Part shown: positions 18,896 through 27,217 of the stretch, one piece after another
Numbering within the stretch: position 1 is the first letter of the stretch
Layout: every line of letters starts with the position of its first letter
Assembly: GCA_002279765.1 (NCBI GenBank)
Contig: NCCR01000003.1
Span: forward strand, 1 to 64,000
Direction of reading: 5' to 3'
Source: Verrucomicrobia bacterium 12-59-8
GTDB taxonomy: Bacteria; Verrucomicrobiota; Verrucomicrobiae; Verrucomicrobiales; Verrucomicrobiaceae
DNA length: 64,000 bases
Translations under genes and position numbers: made by a program
The notes under the pieces: model-generated
What the model saw: only the letters and a program-made list of their open reading frames with translations
What the model was told of the DNA's origin: nothing
Database searches by the model: none

Positions 18896-19477
18896 CTAGT
18901 TCGCTTTGCTGACCTTGGGGGCCGATTTCTGACGGTAGAACTGCGTGAACTCGACCTCGGCATTGATGGTCTTGTTCGTGCCGCTGGGATTGATCTGCAT
19001 GCGGGTGATGCCAAGGAAGCTCTGCGGCTGCTGCAACGCATGCAGCCAGCCGAAGAAGGCCTGCTCTGGCACGCCGGCGAGTGTGATCTTCACGGTGGCC
19101 TGGTCGAAGTAGCCGAGGCTTTCCTCCAGCGGCAGACCGTCGGGACCAAGAACGTGTGCGGCTTCGATGAATTCCTTGCCTCCGATGCTGAGGCCGATTT
19201 TTTCCGCCTCGCCGGTGATGACTTCCAGCAGCTTGGCGGATGCCTCCTGCCGACTGGTGAAGTTTGGGCAGCGCTCTTCGAGCCAGCCGTACTTGTCTGC
19301 CCAGTCCGCGCCTTGCGAGATGGCTAGGTTCATATCGCCAAGACGGTCACGGAGCGTGTCGTTCTCTTCGCGGATGGCCATGTAATTGTTGAAGGCATAC
19401 ATGAGCCCGCCACCGCCGATGATGGCGAGAAACAGGAAGGCGAAGACGCCGAGGAGTACTTTCTCGCTCTTCTTCAT
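18896..19477 (-). CDS. GspM/PilO-like type II secretion platform protein
   Basis: A 193-residue bitopic protein with one N-terminal helix (VLLGVFAFLFLAIIGGGGLMYAF), a coiled-coil stretch (AIREENDTLRDRLGDM) and a periplasmic ferredoxin-like region. This matches GspM/PilO. It overlaps the GspL-like gene stop by four bases (ATGA) and precedes the GspC-like gene by 2 bp. It should form the L-M inner-membrane subcomplex. Sequence identity to known GspM is low, so the call combines topology and gene order. Confidence 0.65.
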   Translation of the reverse strand: MKKSEKVLLGVFAFLFLAIIGGGGLMYAFNNYMAIREENDTLRDRLGDMNLAISQGADWADKYGWLEERCPNFTSRQEASAKLLEVITGEAEKIGLSIGGKEFIEAAHVLGPDGLPLEESLGYFDQATVKITLAGVPEQAFFGWLHALQQPQSFLGITRMQINPSGTNKTINAEVEFTQFYRQKSAPKVSKAN

Positions 19478-20691
19478 TCGCCCGGCCCTCCCTTCAGCTC
19501 AAAGGTGGCGCTGTTGTCGCTGGCGATGACGGGCGGCGGCCCGTTTAATGCGAAAGGAGCGAGTGCTTCGATCGACTTGAGCGCCTGGGTGTACTCAAGT
19601 GCCAGGGATGCTGTGGGCATGCGGCCACGCAGGTTCATGCGCTCCGGTGTCCATTCCCAATGCGTGATGGAGGCCTCCTTGGAAGATTCCGGCTCCATGC
19701 AGTGCAGCAAAAATTGCTGTGGCCACGTGGTGGGATCTACGGCAGGTGCGGCCTCATGCCATGCCTTCTTGTGGTCCATGACCCGTGAGGCGCGCGGCGT
19801 GAGATTGGCGACTTTCTCACGCAGCATGTTGCGCTCCTGCAAGGCCAGCGAGGTGAGGGTGGCGACGACTGCAATCGCCGCAGCGATCACCGTGCCGGCA
19901 GCCAGCGCCATGAAGCGTGTCTTTGACCGGCGCGTCTGGCTTTGACGCTCGGAGGTCACATCCTGCGGCATAAGCAGGCTGGAGCCACGCTCCGGCATCG
20001 TCGGTGCGGGCATGTCACAGCGGTAGGCGGTCAAACCGGTGACGCGCTGAATCTGCGTGACATCACCTTCGTCAATCCACAGCACGATGCTTTCGAGACG
20101 TCCAAGCACGCCCTGAAAACCGAGCTGCAGGCAGATGTTGTTGAGCTCCGCGAGTGCATTGCCATCCAGTTTGTTCGCGGACAGCGGCGTGCAGTAGATC
20201 AACTGCGAACCGCTGGTGATGGCGACGACGAGCCGACCCAGCTCGCGGAAAATCGTGAGGCTGTTTTGCACCATCTGGTAGCACAAGGCGTGCAGCGTCA
20301 CTTCATCCGGAAGCCGAGTGGTGTCAGTGAGCGGCGTCGGCAAATCTTTGAGCGCGAGGATGCGAGTGAGATACGCGCCTTCCTTTCCCTGCATGTTGCG
20401 GACCTGCACGACGGACTCGTCGTCTGCAGCCTTGATGCCCATGCGTTCGAGGTGCAGCAGTGCCATGCTGCGCAGATGCTCGGGCTGCCCTTTGAGCCAA
20501 GCGGGCAGCGCCCAGAAACTTACGGCAGGCAGCGCGAGCACACGACGCTGTGCGTCTTTGCCAAATCTGGCACCTTCAGCGCTTTGTTCGGCATTTAGGA
20601 GGCAGGCAGCGCCCTCTGCACCGGTCCAGCTTTGCCAGACTTGTGCGCCGGGGAGCAGCAGCTCGCAGGGTGTTTTACGTGTCTTTGCCAT
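19474..20691 (-). CDS. gspL: GspL/PilM-like type II secretion protein
   Basis: About 405 residues from the ATG at 20691, within the end of gspK; upstream residues lie inside gspK and are rejected. A cytoplasmic actin-like (ASKHA) half (about 1-260) is followed by a transmembrane helix near residues 264-285 (FMALAAGTVIAAAIAVVATL) and a periplasmic half ending in a GspL-type ferredoxin-like domain. In type II systems GspL anchors the GspE ATPase to the membrane. It overlaps both neighbours, so it is translationally coupled in the operon. Confidence 0.75.
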   Translation of the reverse strand: MAKTRKTPCELLLPGAQVWQSWTGAEGAACLLNAEQSAEGARFGKDAQRRVLALPAVSFWALPAWLKGQPEHLRSMALLHLERMGIKAADDESVVQVRNMQGKEGAYLTRILALKDLPTPLTDTTRLPDEVTLHALCYQMVQNSLTIFRELGRLVVAITSGSQLIYCTPLSANKLDGNALAELNNICLQLGFQGVLGRLESIVLWIDEGDVTQIQRVTGLTAYRCDMPAPTMPERGSSLLMPQDVTSERQSQTRRSKTRFMALAAGTVIAAAIAVVATLTSLALQERNMLREKVANLTPRASRVMDHKKAWHEAAPAVDPTTWPQQFLLHCMEPESSKEASITHWEWTPERMNLRGRMPTASLALEYTQALKSIEALAPFALNGPPPVIASDNSATFELKGGPGE

Positions 20692-21706
20692 GGGCGGGGA
20701 TTTCACCACGCCAGACGGCCTTGCCGTCCTGCGTGATGAGGATGAGTTTGCGGTGAAGAGGCCCAAGCGATCCGATGCTCTCGATGCGGCGGATGGGACC
20801 AGCGAATTGAATCCATTGCGAAAGTTGTGCGACGATCTGCGGCTGAAACACGCCGAGCAACTGCGCCACCTGCGGCACACTGCTTAGACGCACGTCATCC
20901 TGTGTGTGTAGCGCGCCATCGCGGCCGGCACGCAGAGTGAGCAGCGGCTGCACACGCTCCATCGGCACATTGGCCAGCAGAGCGATGAGCTCTGGACGCG
21001 CGTCGTTCACATCCACGCGGCCATCGCCAAAAACGGTGAACCACTCGCGCCAGTCGGGCCGCTCAATGTTGACGATTTCCATGCCGCGCACCAGCAGCAT
21101 TTCCTCGACCTCTTTGAACGGGCGATTGAACGGCATGCCCTCGAAACCCATCTTCTCGTATTCGCGTTTTTCGGCACCGTTGAGGCTAACATGGCCGTCT
21201 GCATCCACCCAGTCTTTCAGGGCGTCGCACAAGGCGGAGACAAACTGCTCTTTGAAGCCCCAACTGGTGAACAACCGGCGCAGTAGAACATTGTCTCCCG
21301 TCTGGATGAGATGATTGGCGTTCAGCCGTGCCTCTTCGGCCACGAGCTTGACGTTGTAACCCCCGCCGTCGTTCGCGTTGAAGTGCAGCAGCGGATCGTC
21401 CTCACGCATGACGGGATGACGCGCCACCTCGATGCCCATTTCTGCATAACGTTTGGCAAAAATGCGGCCTCGCATCATGCGCGTGTACTGCGAGTCAGCC
21501 TGAAGAGACTTCGCACCCGCAAACATGACCATCCCAAGAATAGCGATCATCCAGAACACCACGATGAGTGCGGAGCCGCGCTGCAAAGACGCCTGACGAA
21601 GGGTGAATGAGGAAGGAATGACGAAACCCGAACGACAAGCGTGGACTTCCTGACGAACATCGCTGCCCATCATTCGGTCTTTGGTCATTGGAAGTTCATT
21701 GGTCAT
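20675..21706 (-). CDS. gspK: Type II secretion minor pseudopilin GspK
   Basis: About 343 residues from the ATG at 21706, which overlaps the gspJ stop as ATGA. Near residue 45 it has a basic/Gly-Ser leader and hydrophobic helix (RGSALIVVFWMIAILGMVMF), the GspK form of a prepilin signal. A large soluble domain follows, with helix-hairpin-helix-like repeats in the SAM-like GspK fold (ARPELIALLANVP, SVPQVAQLLGVF). GspK sits at the pseudopilus tip with GspI and GspJ. The C-terminus overlaps gspL. Confidence 0.85.
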   Translation of the reverse strand: MTNELPMTKDRMMGSDVRQEVHACRSGFVIPSSFTLRQASLQRGSALIVVFWMIAILGMVMFAGAKSLQADSQYTRMMRGRIFAKRYAEMGIEVARHPVMREDDPLLHFNANDGGGYNVKLVAEEARLNANHLIQTGDNVLLRRLFTSWGFKEQFVSALCDALKDWVDADGHVSLNGAEKREYEKMGFEGMPFNRPFKEVEEMLLVRGMEIVNIERPDWREWFTVFGDGRVDVNDARPELIALLANVPMERVQPLLTLRAGRDGALHTQDDVRLSSVPQVAQLLGVFQPQIVAQLSQWIQFAGPIRRIESIGSLGPLHRKLILITQDGKAVWRGEIPAHGKDT

Positions 21707-22425
21707 TGCGGCGAAGGTGCCTGCGGCACGCTGGTCTGAGCGAGGTCGTTCGCGATCCAAAAGATGTACTCGTGCTCGCGTGGGTCGGCGGTGAAGGAAA
21801 ACTTGAGCTTCATGAAGAGCGGAGGCTGCGGGCGCTTCTTCGGATCCCAGCTGGTGAACCATTTCTTTTCCACGGGTTCATAGAACTGCCATTGCATTTC
21901 TTTAAGTCCCTCAAGGATCGGCAATTCGGCGATGAGGTTGAATTCATCCGGCGTGCGGGCCTTGGGGTTGAGCTTGAAGTGACGGACCATGAGGCTGAGA
22001 TCTTTGGTCTCACGGTGGCGCACGACGCCGAACTCGACGGCGTCGGCGAGCTTTAGATGACGCTCCCAGGCAAAGGGCATGTGACCTCCTGCGATGAACA
22101 GATTGCCCGAGGCACCGCGAGCCACCTTTTCCAGCCCGGCGGATAGCTGGATGCCTGGATCCATGGTTTCCAGATAATCACGCCACTGCGTGACGAAGTT
22201 GCTGATACGCGTCTCCGCAACCCGTGCGGTGCTCATGGATTTACCCAGCTGCAGGGCACCATTCGCCACGCCATAGACGGCGCTAAGGATGAAGCCGATG
22301 AGCGCCATGGCCATGATGACTTCGAGCAGCGTGAATCCGCCGTGGTGCAGGCTGCCAGCCTGCATCCTGCGGAACAGCCTGGCAGGCTGTTTCACGTCAG
22401 ATCGGACTGTGGGGCGAATACACAT
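21703..22425 (-). CDS. gspJ: Type II secretion minor pseudopilin GspJ
   Basis: A 240-residue pseudopilin. After a ~29-residue leader comes the prepilin peptidase site and helix G-FTLLEVIMAMALIGFILSA, with the conserved Glu at mature position 5. The remainder matches the GspJ beta-rich head in length. The leader is longer than usual (a later start is possible). It overlaps gspI at its start by about 29 bp and gspK at its stop by four. It would form the tip complex of the pseudopilus. Confidence 0.85.
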   Translation of the reverse strand: MCIRPTVRSDVKQPARLFRRMQAGSLHHGGFTLLEVIMAMALIGFILSAVYGVANGALQLGKSMSTARVAETRISNFVTQWRDYLETMDPGIQLSAGLEKVARGASGNLFIAGGHMPFAWERHLKLADAVEFGVVRHRETKDLSLMVRHFKLNPKARTPDEFNLIAELPILEGLKEMQWQFYEPVEKKWFTSWDPKKRPQPPLFMKLKFSFTADPREHEYIFWIANDLAQTSVPQAPSPQ

Positions 22426-22813
22426 AGGTTTCCATGCTGCGTTTCATGCGCCGCGTGCGCCCGTCATTGATCCATGCCTCGGCGCGGATGCGAAACATGT
22501 GGTCGAGTTCGACCTTGTCTTTGTTGATGAGTTTGACCTTCTCGATAGTGGCGCTGGCGTCGATGTGGTCAGCGGTGGGATTGAAGGAGATGCTGGCGGC
22601 TTTGAAATCAGGCTGGTGGGCCACTTCGGCCAGCACGGACTCAAGAACGCGCAGCACCTGCGCCTCCTGACGCGCGGAGGTGGATGCTTTTGCGATCTGC
22701 TCAATCGCCTGCGTCATGCTGACGGCCACGAAGGAAAACAACGCGAGTGCGAGAATGATTTCGAGCAAGGCGAAACCCGAGGCAGAGGAGGAGGATGTGC
22801 GTGTGTGTTTCAT
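22397..22813 (-). CDS. gspI: Type II secretion minor pseudopilin GspI
   Basis: About 138 residues from the ATG at 22813, which overlaps the upstream gspH stop (ATGA) and so decides the start. The leader ends SSASG, followed by the pseudopilin helix FALLEIILALALFSFVAVSM with Glu5. The C-terminal domain is short, as in GspI. It initiates the tip complex of the pseudopilus with GspJ and GspK. Confidence 0.82.
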   Translation of the reverse strand: MKHTRTSSSSASGFALLEIILALALFSFVAVSMTQAIEQIAKASTSARQEAQVLRVLESVLAEVAHQPDFKAASISFNPTADHIDASATIEKVKLINKDKVELDHMFRIRAEAWINDGRTRRMKRSMETYVYSPHSPI

Positions 22814-23310
22814 CCTTTGACCTGAATGGATTTGCGTTTCGCACACGCGGTGAGCGGATCGAAACCGATCTCGATCAGTCCCGCCGGACCGCTGATGCGA
22901 ACCTCAATGGGCTCGCAGATGCCGCTGGGGCTGAACTCCCAGGATTCGCCACGACCGGGCTTGCGGAAAACTTTCTCCCCCACGCGACGCACCTGCAGCA
23001 TGCCGCTAAATTCATCACTCGTGCCAAACGCACCGGCGGTAAGCTCCATGCGCACGGTCTGCTGGCTGTTGAGCGCCTGCAGCAGGTTCTGCCGGGCCGT
23101 GGTTTCGATCATGGCCGCCGCTCGGCGCAGCTTGTCTTCAGCGCGCACGCCGGAGATGCTGACGGTGGCTATGCCGATGATCAGCAAGGTGAGCGACATT
23201 GCGACGATGATCTCCAGCAGGGTGAAGCCTGCGGCGCGGGAATGACTAACACCACGCTGACATTTCAGCGTGGTTTGCACGGTCTTTGTGATGGACTGGC
23301 AGTTCGTCAT
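22810..23310 (-). CDS. gspH: Type II secretion minor pseudopilin GspH
   Basis: A 166-residue pseudopilin with leader ending RAAG, then FTLLEIIVAMSLTLLIIGIA with Glu5. It has the GspH length and position between gspG and gspI. The soluble domain is beta-rich, with a C-terminal Cys (DPLTACAKRKS). In type II secretion GspH joins the pilus shaft to the tip complex. It begins 17 bp after gspG. Confidence 0.82.
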   Translation of the reverse strand: MTNCQSITKTVQTTLKCQRGVSHSRAAGFTLLEIIVAMSLTLLIIGIATVSISGVRAEDKLRRAAAMIETTARQNLLQALNSQQTVRMELTAGAFGTSDEFSGMLQVRRVGEKVFRKPGRGESWEFSPSGICEPIEVRISGPAGLIEIGFDPLTACAKRKSIQVKG

Positions 23311-23327
23311 TCTCGTTTGGTTTGTCT

Positions 23328-23765
23328 TTATTGATCCCAGCTGCCGATGTCGTCAGCGTTGTCGGCCACACCGTCTGGGCCGGCCGAATAGATGTCGAAT
23401 CCGGTCTTGTCTTTGACGCCGGGGCGGCGGTAGTGATAGGCGTTGCCCCACGGGTCGATGGGGAGTTTTTTGAGCTTCGGACTCCAGCTTTGCGGAGCAG
23501 GACGACTGCTGGGTTTTTCCACCAGGGCTGAGAGGCCTTGTTCGGTGGTGGGCAGGAACATGTTGTCCACTTCATAGGCACGCAGAGCCGAGGAGATGCT
23601 GCTGATGTTGCCTTTGGTGGTGGTTTTTTTGCCGCCTTCAAGCACGCCGCCGAAATTGACGATGGCTGCGCCCACAAGGAGCGCCACGATGGCGAGCACG
23701 AGGATCATCTCGACGAGGGTGAAGCCGGACGTCGGGAGGCGTGGTTGGGTTTGGGTGTGTTTCAT
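23328..23765 (-). CDS. gspG: Type II secretion major pseudopilin GspG
   Basis: A 145-residue protein and the best conserved pseudopilin. The leader ends PTSG, then FTLVEMILVLAIVALLVGAA. The C-terminal GspG signature follows: LPIDPWGNAYHYRRPG and FDIYSAGPDGVADNADDIG, containing the calcium-binding Asp residues. It builds the pseudopilus shaft that pushes folded substrates through the outer membrane. The length matches GspG. It follows gspF by 27 bp. Confidence 0.93.
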   Translation of the reverse strand: MKHTQTQPRLPTSGFTLVEMILVLAIVALLVGAAIVNFGGVLEGGKKTTTKGNISSISSALRAYEVDNMFLPTTEQGLSALVEKPSSRPAPQSWSPKLKKLPIDPWGNAYHYRRPGVKDKTGFDIYSAGPDGVADNADDIGSWDQ

Positions 23766-23792
23766 GTGGGTGTGTGGATGGAAACGAAGCGG

Positions 23793-25046
23793 CTATTTGT
23801 TGATGCTGGAAATGGTCTGGAAGATGGTGGTCATCATGAGGTAGGCCATGAGGCCGACCATGCCCGCCATGAGGCAGACGATGAGGGGCTGAATGAGCGC
23901 GGCGAGCGTGTCGATCTTCTTGCTGAGTTCGCGGTCAAAACGCTCGGCGGCGCGTTCAAGTGCCGCAGGCATGTCGCCGGTCTGCTCGCCGACGTTCACC
24001 ATGTCGATAAGCAACGGTGGGAACTGCGCACTGCGGTCCAGAGCACGAGACAGCGCAACCCCTTCGCCCACGTTGCGCATGACGCTTTCAAACTCCTGCT
24101 GGAGGTAGGGATTGTCCGTGGCCTGATGGGTGAGCTGCATGGCCTGCACCATGGTGAGGCCGTTGCCAAGAAGGTTGGCCATCGTTTCCAAAAACTGGAC
24201 GTAGAAGCGTGCGCGGAAGATGCCGCCGAAAAGGGGCAGACGCAGCTTGAAGCGAGCCCAGGGAATGGCTGACTCAGGGCGTGAGATCCACGACTTGCCG
24301 AGAATGTAGGTGACGATGCCGCCAAGAAGGAGCATCCACCAGGTGGCCTTGAAGGTGTCGCTGACCTTCAGGATGATCTGCGCGGCAAACGGCAGCGAGC
24401 CGCCGGTTGAGTCGAGCATTTCCGTGAGCTTCGGAATGAGATAGACGACGAACAGCAGGGTGACGGCAACCGCAGCGACGATGAGAAATGCCGGATACAG
24501 CAGCGCAGAGAGCACCTTGGACTTCAGCGCCTGCAAAGAGCGCATGTACTGCGCCTGACGCTTCAAGATGGTGCTCAGCGAACCGCTGGCTTCACCTGCC
24601 GAGACGAGCGCGCAGAAGAGTTTGCCAAAGCTGGGGCTCGTGGCCGCAATGGCTTTCGAGAACGCCATGCCATCGCGCACTTTGCCACGCAGGACGGTGG
24701 CGAGGGTCTTGATGCCGGAGAGTTCACGGCGGCGCTCCATGGTGGCGAGTGCAGGTTCCAACTGGATGCCTGCGCCGACGAGGTCTGAGAGTTCCTCAAT
24801 GAAGAGCACGACCTGAGGGAGCTTGAGCTTGATGGGGCCTCCCGGGATTGTTTCGGCGGCCTTCGCGCTCTGCTTGGCCTTGGTGGTGTTGCTGGCCAGC
24901 ACTTTGACTTCACCCGCAGCTTCCAGCTTGATGGGCTGAATTTTCTTTTTGCCCAGCAGGGCAAACGCTTCGCTGCGATCCGACGCAGCCAGCTCTCCGG
25001 TGATGAGACCGGAAGGACCTTGGGCGCTGTAAACGAAGGTGGGCAT
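23793..25046 (-). CDS. gspF: Type II secretion inner-membrane protein GspF
   Basis: A 417-residue platform protein with two homologous T2SSF helical domains, the first around residues 90-210 (ELSDLVGAGIQLEPALATME) and the second around 290-410 (FLETMANLLGNGLTMVQAMQ). Three membrane helices are visible near 195-220, 245-265 and 390-415. The N-terminal 60 residues (MPTFVYSAQGPSGLITGEL) match the GspF start. It couples the GspE ATPase to pseudopilus assembly. The gene starts 3 bp after the gspE stop. Confidence 0.92.
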   Translation of the reverse strand: MPTFVYSAQGPSGLITGELAASDRSEAFALLGKKKIQPIKLEAAGEVKVLASNTTKAKQSAKAAETIPGGPIKLKLPQVVLFIEELSDLVGAGIQLEPALATMERRRELSGIKTLATVLRGKVRDGMAFSKAIAATSPSFGKLFCALVSAGEASGSLSTILKRQAQYMRSLQALKSKVLSALLYPAFLIVAAVAVTLLFVVYLIPKLTEMLDSTGGSLPFAAQIILKVSDTFKATWWMLLLGGIVTYILGKSWISRPESAIPWARFKLRLPLFGGIFRARFYVQFLETMANLLGNGLTMVQAMQLTHQATDNPYLQQEFESVMRNVGEGVALSRALDRSAQFPPLLIDMVNVGEQTGDMPAALERAAERFDRELSKKIDTLAALIQPLIVCLMAGMVGLMAYLMMTTIFQTISSINK

Positions 25047-25049
25047 GGG

Positions 25050-26819
25050 TTAGGCGGCTAAACGAGTGGAAGGGATGGTGGTCGTCTGTGGCGCGTGGTT
25101 GCGATCACTGGCGGCGGTGACGCTGAGGACTTCTTCAATGGTGGTTTCGCCACAGAGCACTTTCTGGAAGCCGTAGCCGCGCATGGGGATGTATCCGTCC
25201 TTGAGCGCCTGCTTGTGAAACTCGGCAGGATGCGCTCGGCTGTTGATGAGATGCTGCAACGCATGAGTGACGAGGCAGACTTCGTAAATGGAGAGACGGC
25301 CTTGGAAGCCGCTGCCACGGCAGGCTTCACAACCCACTGCGCGCATGATGTTGCCGGAGAGGTGTGAAGGAAAGCCAATGGACTTGAGGTAGCTCTCCTC
25401 CACCTGCGTGGGTGTCTTGCACACTGGGCAGAGTTTGCGCACGAGACGCTGCGCGAAGAAGGCGCGCACGGCGCTGGAGACGAGGAAGGGCTCCACGCCC
25501 ATGTCGATGAGTCGTGTGATGCCGCCGATGGCGTCATTCGTGTGAAGCGTGCTGAAGACTAGGTGACCGGTGAGAGCGGCGCGCACGGCGATCTCGGTGG
25601 TTTCGAGGTCGCGCATTTCCCCGATCATGACCACATTTGGGTCGCCGCGCAGAATGCTGCGCAGTCCCGCGCCGAAGGTGAGGCCGATCTCGGGCTTCAC
25701 CGCGATCTGCACGATGCCGGGCATCTTGTACTCCACCGGATCTTCGATGGTGACGATGCGACGATGCGTCTGATTGAGATCCGTCAGGAACGCGTACAGC
25801 GTGGTCGATTTACCGCTGCCGGTGGGGCCGGTGATGAGGATGATGCCGTTCGGCAGTTTCAGCAGTTCATCGACGACAGGACGAATGTTGTCGGTGAGGC
25901 CGAGACGATTCACGGTGACCTGCTGCTGCGCGAGAAGACGCAGGCTGATGCTTTCGCCTTCGACCGATGGAATGGTAGCCACGCGCACGTCGATGGCGAG
26001 TCCGTCGAGTTCGAGATTGATACGGCCATCCTGAGGCAGACGCTTCTCGGCAATGTCGAGCCGCGCCATGATCTTGAGGCGGGCGATCACGGAGGCCTGC
26101 AATGACTTGATGTTCTCAGGCACCGGCAATTCTTCGAGACGTCCGTCAATGCGGTAGCGAATGCGCAGGCGATCCTGCTGTGGCTCGACGTGAATGTCCG
26201 TGGCACGTTGCTCAAGACCACGGCGAATGATTTGATTCACGAAGCGCACGACAGATGCCTCTTCGTCCTCGGGTTCATCGAGCACGGTGACTTCATCCTT
26301 CAAATCTTCCGCGCCCCAGTCGGCACGACCGCGCAGGATTTTTTCAAAGGTGTCCGCGCCGAGGCCGTAGAGTTTTTGCAGACCTTCGACAATGCGCGTG
26401 CGCTGCCCCACATGCCAGACCACAGGCATCGAGAGACTCGCGGCCACACGCTGGTGTGCCACGAGGCTAAGCGGATCAAACGTGGCGATGTGCAGCGTGC
26501 GCTCTGTCTCCGAGCCGTCATCGTTTTTCGTTTCTTCAGTGAACACGGGCAGCAAGCGATGACGCAGGGCGATCTCCGCCGGCAGCATACGGCGCATCCC
26601 CTGCTCTGTCGGTTGATCTTCATCCTTTGGCTCCCACCACGGCAGGCTGAGCGTTTTGGCTAGGGCTGCTAAGAAATCGCGCTCGCGCACGCCTTCACAA
26701 TCCAGCACGGCGTCCACAAAGGAGGTTTGATTGAAACACGCATCTTCCACCGCCTGCCGTACAGCAGGAAGATCGGCACAACCCGAGTCTTTGAGGATCT
26801 GATCGATGAGTGGAAGCAT
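25050..26819 (-). CDS. gspE: Type II secretion ATPase GspE
   Basis: A 589-residue hexameric secretion ATPase. The N-terminal domain (about 1-150) is followed by RecA-like motifs: Walker A GPTGSGKSTTLYAF (near residue 335), Asp box IVTIEDPVEY, Walker B VVMIGEMRDLETTEIA and the His box STLHTNDAIGG. A zinc-binding C-domain has CPVC...CEAC cysteines near 470-507. It is the first gene of the gsp run and is probably read from a promoter in the AT-rich gap 26820-26940. It powers pseudopilus assembly for export of folded proteins such as hydrolases. Confidence 0.93.
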   Translation of the reverse strand: MLPLIDQILKDSGCADLPAVRQAVEDACFNQTSFVDAVLDCEGVRERDFLAALAKTLSLPWWEPKDEDQPTEQGMRRMLPAEIALRHRLLPVFTEETKNDDGSETERTLHIATFDPLSLVAHQRVAASLSMPVVWHVGQRTRIVEGLQKLYGLGADTFEKILRGRADWGAEDLKDEVTVLDEPEDEEASVVRFVNQIIRRGLEQRATDIHVEPQQDRLRIRYRIDGRLEELPVPENIKSLQASVIARLKIMARLDIAEKRLPQDGRINLELDGLAIDVRVATIPSVEGESISLRLLAQQQVTVNRLGLTDNIRPVVDELLKLPNGIILITGPTGSGKSTTLYAFLTDLNQTHRRIVTIEDPVEYKMPGIVQIAVKPEIGLTFGAGLRSILRGDPNVVMIGEMRDLETTEIAVRAALTGHLVFSTLHTNDAIGGITRLIDMGVEPFLVSSAVRAFFAQRLVRKLCPVCKTPTQVEESYLKSIGFPSHLSGNIMRAVGCEACRGSGFQGRLSIYEVCLVTHALQHLINSRAHPAEFHKQALKDGYIPMRGYGFQKVLCGETTIEEVLSVTAASDRNHAPQTTTIPSTRLAA

Positions 26820-27217
26820 GGGGGCTGAGCGCCTAAATTCGGCCTTATAATACCGTATAATTATGATTTTTCATAGAAATGGCAAGTTTTTAATACATCT
26901 AAACCATTTATAGACCCGAAAATTCAGTTCTACATAGTGGTTCGCACAGTTCTATGTGCTGCGCTTCGCATCCACCACGCCACTTCAAAACAGGTCTCGC
27001 CTCTTCCAATACCGGTCCTCATTCTCCCCCACCACCCGACTGCGAGCGGACAAGGGGGTATATCTAGATCAAGACTGCAAAGGCCCACGCGATCAGAGCA
27101 CTCTTGCTCCGTGCATCACTGGGCGTGGGCAACACACCATGTATCCACATTCCTAGCGGAAATCTCTGGAGAAAGCTGGGGACGTTGCTTGGATGTGGGG
27201 CACGCCTTTTCCACCTC
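26820..27217. other. 398-bp non-coding divergent gap between gspE and the defence operon
   Basis: Bases ~26840-26940 are clearly AT-rich compared with surroundings and probably hold promoters for one or both divergent units. On the minus strand TTGCCA (26885-26880) is followed after 17 bp by AATTAT (26862-26857), a weak sigma-70-like pair for gspE. From ~26940 to 27217 composition returns to mixed GC. Short open frames here (such as 26937-27221) have no recognisable protein features. No repeat array, tRNA or structured RNA is evident to me. Confidence 0.5.

Noticed and set aside
27104..27217. N-terminal extension of the TIR gene from a TTG codon
   Set aside because: TTG start without supporting leader, and the TIR fold begins within five residues of the ATG at 27218.
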